From NCBI GenBank assembly GCA_947165805.1, contig CAMVBT010000014.1:1-17257 (forward strand): a stretch of 17,257 nucleotides of DNA. Direction: 5' to 3'. This document shows positions 7,605 to 14,956 of the stretch, one piece after another. The translations under genes were made by a program, and so were the position numbers. The notes under the pieces were generated by a model, which was given only the letters and a program-made list of their open reading frames with translations, ran no database searches and was not told the DNA's origin. The number at the start of each line of letters is the position of its first letter. Position 1 is the first letter of the stretch. Origin of the DNA: an uncultured Clostridia bacterium. Lineage in GTDB: Bacteria > Bacillota > Clostridia > Oscillospirales > Ruminococcaceae.

Positions 7605-8462
7605 TTATCTTATTACTTTTCCTTTGGTCTTGACCTTTACGCCGCCGTCGGCTCTCTTTTTCTGCTCCTTCGGTATCTCCGTCGGAGCCTCGGAGCCGCC
7701 CATATCCTCGAACACGGCCTCGTCGTTGTCCTCATAGCGGGAGTATTCGGGGTTCTTTTCGCCGCGCGCCGTGTAGTAGGGGTCGATTATGTGCTTCTGT
7801 ATCACCGGATAAGCGCAGAATGTGGCTATGAAGCTCATCCATGCGAACGGTATCAGCGGCATCGCCAGCACCGAGTACGGGAAGCCCAGCACCATCAGCG
7901 CCGCTATGGCGAGCCACGCGAAGAATGCCGCGAAGCTGCGCTTGAAGCCTACTATCATGAGTATGAACGAGTTCTTGATTATCTTCGGCAGCGTCAGATT
8001 AAGCGCTACTATCTGCGGATAGATGTAAAAGTGCATCATCACCACAAAGAATCCCATTGCCAGCGATACCGCCAGCAGCGCTTTAGTCTGAAAATCCGAA
8101 GCGTTCATCAGCGCCGCGGCGTAGAAGTTGAGGTTGAACGCCAGCAGCACCATGAGTATAATGTCTATCGAACCCATGAAGAGCGCCTGTTTGAAATTCT
8201 TCTTGAACGCCGTCCAGAACTCATGCCACACGAATATCGGTTCTCCTATCGTGAACTTGCGCATGAGCTGGGTCATCGCCGCCGTGGCGGGCCCGAACGT
8301 GACTATCGGTATGCAGAAAGCGAAGTAGATGAGGTTTATCTGAAAGAACTTCCAGAACTTTTCTCCGAATATCTCCCAGAACAGAAAGAACGGTTTTTTC
8401 TGCGGTCCGCCCTTCTTTACCCCGCTGCCTGTTTTTCTGTAATTGTAGATGCCAAATGCCAT
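7605..8462 (-). CDS. DUF624 (YesL-like) membrane protein
   Basis: A 285-residue polytopic membrane protein that I assign to the DUF624/YesL family. After a basic N-terminus comes the family-like start FWEIFGEKFWKFFQINLIYF, then the CIPIVTFGPATAAM block, and about five hydrophobic segments (near 40-64, 93-119, 128-155, 163-183, 190-215). From about 225 the protein is hydrophilic and ends in a charged tail (AEPTEIP-like acidic part, then basic KVKTKGKVIR), longer than in short YesL members. In other Firmicutes YesL often neighbours sugar-uptake genes; here its only partner is a PHP phosphoesterase 26 bases downstream. GGAAGGG lies five bases before the ATG. Function is unknown for most of the family. 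Confidence 0.82.
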   Translation of the reverse strand: MAFGIYNYRKTGSGVKKGGPQKKPFFLFWEIFGEKFWKFFQINLIYFAFCIPIVTFGPATAAMTQLMRKFTIGEPIFVWHEFWTAFKKNFKQALFMGSIDIILMVLLAFNLNFYAAALMNASDFQTKALLAVSLAMGFFVVMMHFYIYPQIVALNLTLPKIIKNSFILMIVGFKRSFAAFFAWLAIAALMVLGFPYSVLAMPLIPFAWMSFIATFCAYPVIQKHIIDPYYTARGEKNPEYSRYEDNDEAVFEDMGGSEAPTEIPKEQKKRADGGVKVKTKGKVIR

Positions 8463-8474
8463 AAATACCCTTCC

Positions 8475-8494
8475 AAAAACGCGGCACCTGCCGC
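8475..8494 (-). promoter_or_regulatory. Leader hairpin with T run before the DUF624 gene, possible attenuator
   Basis: In the transcript, GCGGCA-GG-TGCCGC (complement of 8481-8494) is followed by GTTTTT and then the Shine-Dalgarno sequence. The stem is only 5-6 bp, but stem plus T run right after a promoter and before the ribosome site resembles a leader terminator. No competing antiterminator is obvious. Confidence 0.4.
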
Positions 8495-8515
8495 AGAATA
8501 TAAAATACCTATCAT

Positions 8516-8544
8516 ATTATACCATATTTCATTATATTTTGCAA
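8516..8544 (-). promoter_or_regulatory. Sigma-A promoter for the DUF624-PHP unit
   Basis: On the minus strand TTGCAA (8539-8544) is separated by exactly 17 bases from TATAAT (8516-8521), and the -10 carries an extended TGG in front (TGGTATAAT). The start point would be near 8509, giving a leader of about 45 bases before the ATG at 8462. Confidence 0.75.
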
Positions 8545-8605
8545 GACTTTTTTGATAAAAGTGTCGCACCGGCCTGTCCGGAAAAAATAAGAATGTTATT
8601 TGCAG

Positions 8606-8640
8606 AAAAAAAGACCCCCGCTGCCGTGAGCGGGGGTCTT
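8606..8640 (-). terminator. Intrinsic terminator after glnN-DUF5684
   Basis: A perfect 12-bp stem (8611-8622 with 8629-8640) encloses a 6-base loop. On the minus strand it is followed by TTTTT. It starts only a few bases past the stop codon of the DUF5684 gene and marks the end of the glutamine synthetase unit. Confidence 0.93.
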
Positions 8641-8644
8641 GCAC

Positions 8645-9031
8645 TCATATAAACGATCTTATCGGGCCCTCATACTCCGCGCTTCCGAAGCCGAGGATAA
8701 GCGTAAAGATATTCGGGAACAACAGCGTCAGTATCGCGAAGCCCAGCCCCTTGCCGAACGCCTGGGCGAGCCTTATCCACATCGCGATGCCCACGATCAT
8801 ATTGAGAAGCGGCACCAGCAGCAGCAGGCATTTGAGTCCGCTGCCGTAGATCACCCTGAACATGACGAATACGTTGTACAGGGGTATCAGGCACGCCCAG
8901 CCGGGTTCGCCGGCTTTCGAGAATATCTTCCACTGCGCGGCGACGAGAAGAACATAGAATATCAGAAGTATTATCGTAAGTGTCGAGCTTGCACCCGATG
9001 ACAGACTTTCATAAAGTTTATTTGCAGGCAT
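8645..9031 (-). CDS. DUF5684 small membrane protein
   Basis: A 128-residue membrane protein with about four hydrophobic segments. The block QWKIFSKAGEPGWACLIPLYN is characteristic of DUF5684, a domain of unknown function that in other proteins is sometimes joined to signal peptidase or other domains. Other family-like parts are GLKCLLLLVPLLNMIVGIAMWIRLA split around the loop and the late GKGLGFAILTLLFP. It starts 17 bases after the glnN stop with GGGAGAG upstream of the ATG and is followed at once by a strong terminator, so it is transcribed with glnN. A link to nitrogen metabolism is suggested only by this position. Confidence 0.82.
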   Translation of the reverse strand: MPANKLYESLSSGASSTLTIILLIFYVLLVAAQWKIFSKAGEPGWACLIPLYNVFVMFRVIYGSGLKCLLLLVPLLNMIVGIAMWIRLAQAFGKGLGFAILTLLFPNIFTLILGFGSAEYEGPIRSFI

Positions 9032-9048
9032 AATTATCTCTCCCTATA

Positions 9049-11172
9049 TTACTGTACGCTGAACAGGATATCTCCATAGGTAGGCACAGGCCAGAAGTCG
9101 TCGCCCACGATAGTCTGGAGCTCATCGACCACAGCCCGGAGCTCGTTCATCTTCGCAAGCACCTTGTCGTGGAAGAACACCGCCGTATCGCGCACATCGG
9201 CTATGGAGCCCACCTCGTCCAGCAGAGCCGAAAGCTCATTGAGCCTGTCGTTCATATCCGCGGCGAGCCCCGACACTCTGGCGGCGGCGTCCAGCTCGGT
9301 CTTCGCGTCGATGCCGACGTTCTTCTTCGACAACGCCGTATCGCAGAGGAACTTCTCGAACGCCATGACAGCGGGAGCGTACTGGTGCTGCACCATATCC
9401 ACGGCTGTGTGAGCCTCGATGTTCACGGTCTTGTAATAGTTTTCGAGCAGTATCTCGGTGCGGGCGTGTATTTCGCGCTCGGTGAATACCTTGTGGCGGG
9501 TGAACACATCGACGCTCTTCTCATCTTCAAAGTGCGGTATCGCGTCCACCGAGGAAACGAGGTTCGGCAGCCCGCGGCGCTTCGCCTCCTCGAGCCACGC
9601 TTCGTCGTAGGCGTTGCCGTTGAAGATTATGCGCCTGTGTTCGCGGAACGTGCGCACAAGCAGGTCATGCAGAGCGATATCGAAAGCGTTCCTGCTGAAT
9701 GCCTCACCGCCCTCCGCGGCCTTGAACTCCAGCTCGTCGGAGAACTGCCGCAGCTCCTCGGCGACTATGGTGTTGAGGATTATGTTGGCAGTCGCCACGT
9801 TCTGCGACGAACCGACCATTCTGAACTCGAACTTGTTGCCGGTGAATGCAAAGGGCGACGTTCTGTTGCGGTCTGTGGAATCCTTCTTGAAACGCGGCAG
9901 AGCCATTACGCCGAGGTCGAACTCGGAGGACTTCTTGTCGAGCTTCTCGCCGCTTATCATCGAATTGACCACGGCGTCCAGCTCCTCGCCGAGGAACACG
10001 GACACGATAGCGGGCGGAGCCTCGTTGCCGCCGAGACGGTGATCGTTGCCTGCCGTCGCCACGGACAGGCGCAGCAGCTCCGGATAATCGTCCACGGCCT
10101 TTATGACCGCGGCGAGGAAGGTGAGGAACTGCATATTCTCGGTCGGCGATTTGCCGGGATAGAGCAGGTTCTGCCCGTCGTCGGTGGAAAGCCCCCAGTT
10201 GTCGTGCTTGCCCGAGCCGTTCACGCCGTTGAAGGGCTTCTCATGCAACAGGCAGACCATGCCGTGCCGCAGAGCGGTCTTCTGCATGACCTCCATTGTG
10301 AGCTGGTTCTGGTCGGCGGCGGCGTTGGCTCCCGAGTAGATCGGCGCCATTTCGTGCTGAGCCGGAGCCACCTCGTTGTGCTCGGTCTTGGACGTCACGC
10401 CCAGCTTCCACAGCGCCATGTCGAGATCGCGCATGAACGCGTAGACCCGGGAGTTTATCGCGCCGTAATAGTGGTCGGACATCTCCTGACCTTTAAGCGG
10501 CGGAGCTCCGAACAGTGTTCTGCCGGTATAGATAAGGTCCTTGCGCTTTTCGTAGACCTTTCTGTCTATGAGGAAATACTCCTGCTCCGCGCCGACCGTG
10601 GCGTTTACGCGCCTTGTCGAGGTGTTGCCGAACAGCCGGAGTATGCGCACGGCCTGATCTGACAGAGCGTCCATGGAGCGCAGCAGGGGGGTCTTCTTGT
10701 CGAGAGCCTCGCCCGTGTAGGAGCAGAACGCGGTCGGGATATAGAGCGTGCCGTCCTTGATGAAGGCGCAGGAAGTGGGGTCCCACGCGGTATAGCCTCT
10801 CGCCTCGAAGGTGGCGCGTATGCCGCCCGACGGGAACGACGAAGCGTCCGGCTCGCCCTTGATGAGCTCCTTGCCGGAGAATTCCATTATGACTGTGCCG
10901 TCGCCTGTGGGGGCTATGAAGCTGTCGTGCTTCTCGGCGGTGATGTTCGTCATCGGCTGGAACCAGTGCGTGAAGTGCGTGGCTCCGCGCTCGACCGCCC
11001 AGTCCTTCATTGCCGCGGCGACGCTCTCGGCTATGGAGCTGTCGAGCTCGCGGTTGGTGTTCATCGTTGCTTTGAGCTTCTTGAACACTTCTTTCGGCAG
11101 GCGCTGGCGCATCGTGGACTCGTCGAACACGTCCTCGCCGAAGATCTTCGTGATATCAACTGTTTCGTTCAT
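9049..11172 (-). CDS. glnN: Type III glutamine synthetase (GlnN)
   Basis: ATP-dependent synthesis of glutamine from glutamate and ammonia by the large GSIII form. The 707-residue length is diagnostic against about 450 for GSI. An N-terminal GSIII-specific region (about 1-160) precedes the catalytic core. Core landmarks are [10 protein letters not shown] (about 194-203), [13 protein letters not shown] (265-277), [12 protein letters not shown] (about 318-329), [14 protein letters not shown] (about 375-388) and [17 protein letters not shown] (from about 434). The C-terminal 250 residues are helical and family-typical. GAGAGG is about 11 bases before the ATG. The sequence immediately upstream is a MITE-like foldback element, so the promoter must lie in or beyond it; I find no convincing -35/-10 pair. 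A DUF5684 membrane protein follows in the same transcript. Confidence 0.97.
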   Translation of the reverse strand: MNETVDITKIFGEDVFDESTMRQRLPKEVFKKLKATMNTNRELDSSIAESVAAAMKDWAVERGATHFTHWFQPMTNITAEKHDSFIAPTGDGTVIMEFSGKELIKGEPDASSFPSGGIRATFEARGYTAWDPTSCAFIKDGTLYIPTAFCSYTGEALDKKTPLLRSMDALSDQAVRILRLFGNTSTRRVNATVGAEQEYFLIDRKVYEKRKDLIYTGRTLFGAPPLKGQEMSDHYYGAINSRVYAFMRDLDMALWKLGVTSKTEHNEVAPAQHEMAPIYSGANAAADQNQLTMEVMQKTALRHGMVCLLHEKPFNGVNGSGKHDNWGLSTDDGQNLLYPGKSPTENMQFLTFLAAVIKAVDDYPELLRLSVATAGNDHRLGGNEAPPAIVSVFLGEELDAVVNSMISGEKLDKKSSEFDLGVMALPRFKKDSTDRNRTSPFAFTGNKFEFRMVGSSQNVATANIILNTIVAEELRQFSDELEFKAAEGGEAFSRNAFDIALHDLLVRTFREHRRIIFNGNAYDEAWLEEAKRRGLPNLVSSVDAIPHFEDEKSVDVFTRHKVFTEREIHARTEILLENYYKTVNIEAHTAVDMVQHQYAPAVMAFEKFLCDTALSKKNVGIDAKTELDAAARVSGLAADMNDRLNELSALLDEVGSIADVRDTAVFFHDKVLAKMNELRAVVDELQTIVGDDFWPVPTYGDILFSVQ

Positions 11173-11200
11173 TTTCCGGAATACCTCTCTGTTATTTATT

Positions 11201-11358
11201 GGGTACCTCTAAAAACCGCTTTGAAAAGAGAAAATGAGATAGCTGCGTCGGATACAAGGAAAGCCGACGAAGCCGGGCTGGCGCCCGGTTAGGAGGTTTG
11301 ACGCAGTAGACGGCGTGGATAGCTCTTTTTCTCTCAAATTGGGTTTTTAGAGGTTCCC
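11201..11358. mobile_element. MITE-like foldback element, 158 bp, no transposase
   Basis: The ends are imperfect terminal inverted repeats: GGGTACCTCTAAAAACC at 11201-11217 and, read inward from the other side, GGGAACCTCTAAAAACC at 11342-11358, differing at one base in 17. Inside are nested inverted repeats: a poorly conserved purine-rich arm, TGCGTC (11244-11249) with GACGCA (11300-11305), and an apex CCGGGC (11273-11278) with GCCCGG (11283-11288). ATT flanks both sides and may be a 3-base target duplication. The element has no plausible coding capacity, as expected of a MITE mobilised in trans. It fills most of the 315-base gap 11173-11487; the rest of that gap is the terminator at 11385-11422 and short spacers. 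Confidence 0.8.
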
Positions 11359-11384
11359 ATTGGCTGAAATGCGCTTTACAGCGC

Positions 11385-11422
11385 AAAAAGCGTTCCGGCA
11401 CACAAAAAGAATGCCGGAACGC
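11385..11422 (-). terminator. Intrinsic terminator after the acyl carrier protein gene
   Basis: GCGTTCCGGCA (11390-11400) pairs perfectly with TGCCGGAACGC (11412-11422) over 11 bp with an 11-base loop, and the minus strand continues with TTTTT. It lies 65 bases past the acyl carrier protein stop and ends the symporter/PaaK/ACP unit. Confidence 0.92.
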
Positions 11423-11487
11423 CGTTGTTCTTATTTATTATTATATTCTGCCGGAGCGGAAAAGTCAACCGACAACATCACCAAAAA

Positions 11488-11730
11488 TCACAGCTTCTTA
11501 CCGCGCTTTTTGATTATCTCCGCCATTTCGCCGACGTTCTTCATTCCCGAGACCTCGCCCATTGTGAAGCGCAGTCCGAACTCGTCCTCGACTGCGGACA
11601 TCAAAGTGATGTGGTTGAGGCTGTCCCAGTCCTCGATATCGTCGGCGGTGGTGTCCGCGTCGAGCTCGATATCGTCGTCGTCGAAAAAGTCCCTGAACAC
11701 GTTGTTAAGGCGCTCATAAATGCTGTCCAT
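11488..11730 (-). CDS. Acyl carrier protein, non-FabF type
   Basis: An 80-residue acidic four-helix carrier protein. The phosphopantetheine attachment site is S37 in DWDSLNHI. The sequence around the serine (EDWDSLNH) differs from fatty-acid-synthesis ACPs, which usually read GADSLD, and resembles stand-alone carriers of specialised acyl or aryl pathways. It lies 12 bases after the PaaK-type ligase with AAGGAGGA six bases before its ATG, and it ends the transcript at a strong terminator. The close coupling suggests that the ligase product, or an acyl-adenylate made by it, may be loaded on this carrier; that is inference. No fatty acid synthesis gene is nearby. Family is secure, pathway unknown. 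Confidence 0.9.
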   Translation of the reverse strand: MDSIYERLNNVFRDFFDDDDIELDADTTADDIEDWDSLNHITLMSAVEDEFGLRFTMGEVSGMKNVGEMAEIIKKRGKKL

Positions 11731-11742
11731 AGCGGCTCCTCC

Positions 11743-13068
11743 TTACTTCTCAACGGAGAATGTGGCTGTCTCCTTCGGGCGGTTGTCTATGACGCGCTTA
11801 GCCTTGCCGGCTGTGCGCTCGATAGACTTGGGCTCAACGAGAGATACCTTTGTGCTGATGCCGAGAACGGTCTTTAAGTTGTGATGTATCCTCGAACGGA
11901 GCTCCTCAAGGTTCCTGTAATCCGTGAGCAGCGAAGCGTCCGCGAGCTCCACCCTTACCTCAAGATTGTCCGCGGAGCCCTCTCTGCCTACCACGAGCTG
12001 ATAGTACGGAGCTATCTCGGGTATTACCATGATAACGCTCTCTACCTGCGACGGGAATATATTGACGCCGCGTATTTTCAGCATATCGTCCGTTCTGCCG
12101 GTGGGCTTCATCATTCTCGCGTGAGTTCTGCCGCAGCGGCATTTCTCATAAGTTATCGAGGTTATGTCGTGCGTCCTGTAACGCAGTACGGGCAGACCCT
12201 CCTTGTCGAGAGTCGTAACGACGAGCTCGCCGCTCTCGCCCTCGGGGAGAACTTCTCCGGTCTCGGGGTCGATTATCTCGGGCAGGAAGTGGTCTTCGTT
12301 GAAGTGCATACCGCAGCGCTCGGTGCATTCGCCGGAAACGCCGGGTCCCATGAGCTCGCTCATGCCGTAGTTGTCGGTAACGAACATATGCAGGTTCTTC
12401 TCGATCTGGTCGCGCATCTCGGGAGTGGCACCCTCGGAACCGAGCAGTCCGAGACGCAGCTTTATCTCCTCGGGCTTTATGCCGACCTCCTGCATCACCT
12501 CGCCTATACGCAGGGCGTAGGACGGTGTGGAAACAAGCGCGGTCGTGCCGAAATCGCGCATCATCATGACTGTCTTTTCGGTGTTGCCGGAAGCGTTCGG
12601 GACTACAGCCGCGCCGAGCTTTTCAAGTCCGTAGTGCAGACCGAGAGCTCCGGTGAACAGACCGTAACCGAAACATATCTGCACGATATCGTCCTCGGTG
12701 GCGCCTGCCGCGGCAACTATACGCGCTACACAGTCGCTCCATATATCGAGGTCATGCTTCGTATATCCTACGACAGTAGGCTTTCCGGTGGTACCGGACG
12801 AAGCGTGCATCCTGACTATCTTCTTCATCGGCACCGCGAACATGCCGAAAGGATAGTTGTCGCGGAAATCCGTCTTGGTGGTGAAGGGCATACGCTTAAG
12901 GTCGCTCAGGTCCGTTATCTTGTACGGATCGAAGCCCGCCTGATCGAACTTGTCCTTATAGAGCTTAACGTTCTCATAGCAGTAGACTGCCGTCTTTTTC
13001 AGCTTTTCGAGCTGTATCTTTTCAAGCTCTGCTCGCGGCATTGTTTCCGCGTCTTTGTCAAAAAACAT
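11743..13068 (-). CDS. Phenylacetate-CoA ligase family enzyme (PaaK-like)
   Basis: Adenylate-forming enzyme of 441 residues, the usual PaaK length, which activates an aryl acid with ATP and in studied members transfers it to CoA. Motifs are the nucleotide loop SSGTTGKPTVVGYT (90-103), DNYGMSE (232-238), RYRTHDIT (297-303), GRTDDMLKIRGVNIFP (from 324) and a C-terminal domain with the conserved lysine in AGKAKRV. A CRCGR segment near 310-314 is typical of clostridial members. In anaerobes such enzymes are usually tied to aromatic amino acid breakdown or to reuse of phenylacetate and indoleacetate. Here no indolepyruvate oxidoreductase is adjacent; instead a sodium symporter precedes it (25-base gap, AAAGGAG before the ATG) and an acyl carrier protein follows. 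The true substrate and acceptor are open. Confidence 0.92.
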   Translation of the reverse strand: MFFDKDAETMPRAELEKIQLEKLKKTAVYCYENVKLYKDKFDQAGFDPYKITDLSDLKRMPFTTKTDFRDNYPFGMFAVPMKKIVRMHASSGTTGKPTVVGYTKHDLDIWSDCVARIVAAAGATEDDIVQICFGYGLFTGALGLHYGLEKLGAAVVPNASGNTEKTVMMMRDFGTTALVSTPSYALRIGEVMQEVGIKPEEIKLRLGLLGSEGATPEMRDQIEKNLHMFVTDNYGMSELMGPGVSGECTERCGMHFNEDHFLPEIIDPETGEVLPEGESGELVVTTLDKEGLPVLRYRTHDITSITYEKCRCGRTHARMMKPTGRTDDMLKIRGVNIFPSQVESVIMVIPEIAPYYQLVVGREGSADNLEVRVELADASLLTDYRNLEELRSRIHHNLKTVLGISTKVSLVEPKSIERTAGKAKRVIDNRPKETATFSVEK

Positions 13069-13093
13069 TTTTCTTCTCCTTTTATATCATAAT

Positions 13094-14755
13094 TTATTTT
13101 TTCTTCTTTTTCTTCTTCGAGCCGTTATTAGATTGCTTTGTGCCTTCGGCGCGGGTCGCGGTCTTTGCGGGAGCGGCTTCTTCCGAGGCCTCTTCACCCG
13201 AGGTTATAGCCTCGCTCTGCTTAACGACTACCTTCTTGCCGTAGCAGCTGAAGATATAGTCGAGGTCGATCTTGCGCATCTTCGGGGTAATAAGGCTGAC
13301 TATCGGAACGATTATCAGCGAGCCGACCATCGTGAACGCGCCGAGGTTTACAGGCGACGCGACCGTGAAGCCGAGGAACGTTCCGGAGAGCATTCCCGCG
13401 GACGCCATTATCAGGTGCAGAACAGTCACGCCTATGCCGAAGATGAAGCTTACCCATACGCTGGCACGGGTGGTCTTCTTCCAGAACAGGCCGTAGAGGA
13501 ACGGCGCGAGGAATGCGCCTGCCAGTGCGCCCCACGAATAACCCATAAGGTCGGAGATGAGAGCGTTCTTGTTGAGCGCGATGATAACGGAAACTACGAG
13601 GAACACCGCGACGAAAGCGCGGAGAATTATGAGCTGCTTCTTTTCGTCGAGCTTGTTCTTCATCATGGGCTTTATCAGGTCGAGAGTTATCGACGAGCTC
13701 GATGTGAGGACCAGCGAGGACAGAGTGGACATAGAAGCGGAAAGTACCAGCACGACCACGATACCGATCAGCAGATCGGGCAGGCTTTCGAGCATGGCAG
13801 GGATAATGCCGTCGAAGCCGCTTGCCGGTGCGCCGTTCGCGTCGGCTTCAACGAAGATGCGTCCGAAGCCGCCGAGAAAGTAGCAGCCGCCCGCGACTAC
13901 AAGCGCGAAGGCTGTGGAAACGATCATTCCGGACTTTATGGAACGCTCGTTCTTGATCGTGTAGAATTTGGTGACCATCTGCGGAAGTCCCCATGTACCG
14001 AGCGATGTCAGAATGATAACGCCCAGCAGGTTTATCGGGTCGGGGCCGAAGAAGCTCGAGTACGCGCCCTGCATGCCCGCGAGAACGCCCTTTTCGTTGG
14101 GTATCTGCGACATCTGGTTCAGAGCCTCGTAGAAGCCGCCCTTGTTGGCAAGTGTGGCTATAACGACAGCGGCTATGCCTATGAGCATTATTATGCCCTG
14201 AATGAAGTCGTTGTAAGCCGTCGCCTTGTAGCCGCCGAGGATAACATATACCGCCGTGACTACCGCCATAGCTATGACGCAGATCGAGTAGTCAACGTGG
14301 AATACCATTTCAAACAGTCTCGAAAGTCCGTTGTAAACGGAGGCAGTGTAAGGTATCAGGAAGATGAAAACGATGATCGCGGCAACGATCTTGAGAGTCT
14401 TGCTCATGTAGCGCTTCTCGAAGAATTCCGGCATCGTGGAGCTCTCAAGATGCTTGGACATTACGCGTGTGCGTCTTCCCATGAGCGCCCACGCCATGAG
14501 CGAGCCGATAAGGCAGTTTCCTATACCTATCCATGTAGAGGAAATACCGAAGTTCCAGCCGAATTTGCCGGCATAGCCGACGAATATTACGGCGGAGAAG
14601 TAGCTTGTTCCGTAAGCGAACGCCGTTATCCACGGACCGACGCTTCTGCCGCCGAGGACGTACTCGTTTACCGTGTTCGCTTTTCTGTTGCAGTAGATAC
14701 CTATGCCGACCGCCAGTGCGATGTACAGCACAAGTATTGTGATAATAAGAGGCAT
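13094..14755 (-). CDS. SSS-family sodium/solute symporter
   Basis: Membrane transporter of the sodium:solute symporter family (LeuT-type fold) with about 13 predicted helices, 553 residues. Family marks include EYVLGGRSVGPWITAFAYG near the start, SAVIFVGYAG, the SSTMPEFFEKRY loop, VYVILGGYKATAYNDFIQG and VLSASMSTLSSLVLTSSSS. The substrate cannot be read; neighbours suggest an organic acid used by the PaaK-type ligase. I choose the ATG at 14755 because AAAGGAG stands six bases before it; an open frame extends 20 codons further to a TTG without a ribosome site. The cytoplasmic tail is hydrophilic, rich in Glu, Ala and Thr, and ends in seven lysines, which is unusual. The gene heads the operon from a consensus promoter. 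Confidence 0.93.
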   Translation of the reverse strand: MPLIITILVLYIALAVGIGIYCNRKANTVNEYVLGGRSVGPWITAFAYGTSYFSAVIFVGYAGKFGWNFGISSTWIGIGNCLIGSLMAWALMGRRTRVMSKHLESSTMPEFFEKRYMSKTLKIVAAIIVFIFLIPYTASVYNGLSRLFEMVFHVDYSICVIAMAVVTAVYVILGGYKATAYNDFIQGIIMLIGIAAVVIATLANKGGFYEALNQMSQIPNEKGVLAGMQGAYSSFFGPDPINLLGVIILTSLGTWGLPQMVTKFYTIKNERSIKSGMIVSTAFALVVAGGCYFLGGFGRIFVEADANGAPASGFDGIIPAMLESLPDLLIGIVVVLVLSASMSTLSSLVLTSSSSITLDLIKPMMKNKLDEKKQLIILRAFVAVFLVVSVIIALNKNALISDLMGYSWGALAGAFLAPFLYGLFWKKTTRASVWVSFIFGIGVTVLHLIMASAGMLSGTFLGFTVASPVNLGAFTMVGSLIIVPIVSLITPKMRKIDLDYIFSCYGKKVVVKQSEAITSGEEASEEAAPAKTATRAEGTKQSNNGSKKKKKKK

Positions 14756-14787
14756 GACATACTCCTTTAAAGCTTTTCCGCGTAAAC

Positions 14788-14829
14788 GCTTTTTTGCGGT
14801 CACGCTTTTTTGCAATGGTGCTTTTTTGC
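14788..14829 (-). repeat. Three 16-bp direct repeats in the symporter leader
   Basis: The ten-base core GCAAAAAAGC (minus strand) occurs exactly three times, at 14788-14797, 14804-14813 and 14820-14829, with a strict 16-base period. The array lies just downstream of the expected start point (about 14833) and before the ribosome site, so it is in the 5' leader. It may bind a regulator at DNA level, or act in the RNA. The six bases between cores are not conserved. Confidence 0.75.
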
Positions 14830-14839
14830 GCTAAAGTAT

Positions 14840-14868
14840 ATTATAACTTCTTTTATCACGTTTGTCAA
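14840..14868 (-). promoter_or_regulatory. Consensus sigma-A promoter of the symporter-PaaK-ACP unit
   Basis: On the minus strand a perfect TTGACA (14863-14868) is followed after exactly 17 bases by a perfect TATAAT (14840-14845). Transcription would start near 14833, leaving a leader of about 78 bases before the ATG at 14755. A fully consensus promoter suggests high expression unless repressed. Confidence 0.92.
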
Positions 14869-14956
14869 TAGCTATTTTCAACAGATATGAGTTTATTTAT
14901 TTGTACGGACACGCCTCCGCGGCGGGGCGGAACAGGCAGCCGGATGACGCGCCGTG

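Noticed and set aside
9169..10662. 497-codon plus-strand open frame opposite glnN
   Set aside because: Shadow of the glutamine synthetase gene; composition is atypical for a protein and all GSIII motifs are on the minus strand.
11192..11401. 69-codon minus-strand open frame across the foldback element
   Set aside because: It lies on the element's inverted repeats, has no ribosome site, and its product has no domain; MITE-type elements commonly show such chance frames.
13055..14770. 571-codon plus-strand open frame opposite the symporter
   Set aside because: Very rich in Arg, Tyr, Glu and His with no hydrophobic pattern; it is the reverse reading of a membrane protein gene.
14756..14815. Upstream TTG start for the symporter, adding 20 residues
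   Set aside because: The added part crosses the 16-bp leader repeats and has no ribosome site, whereas AAAGGAG precedes the ATG at 14755.
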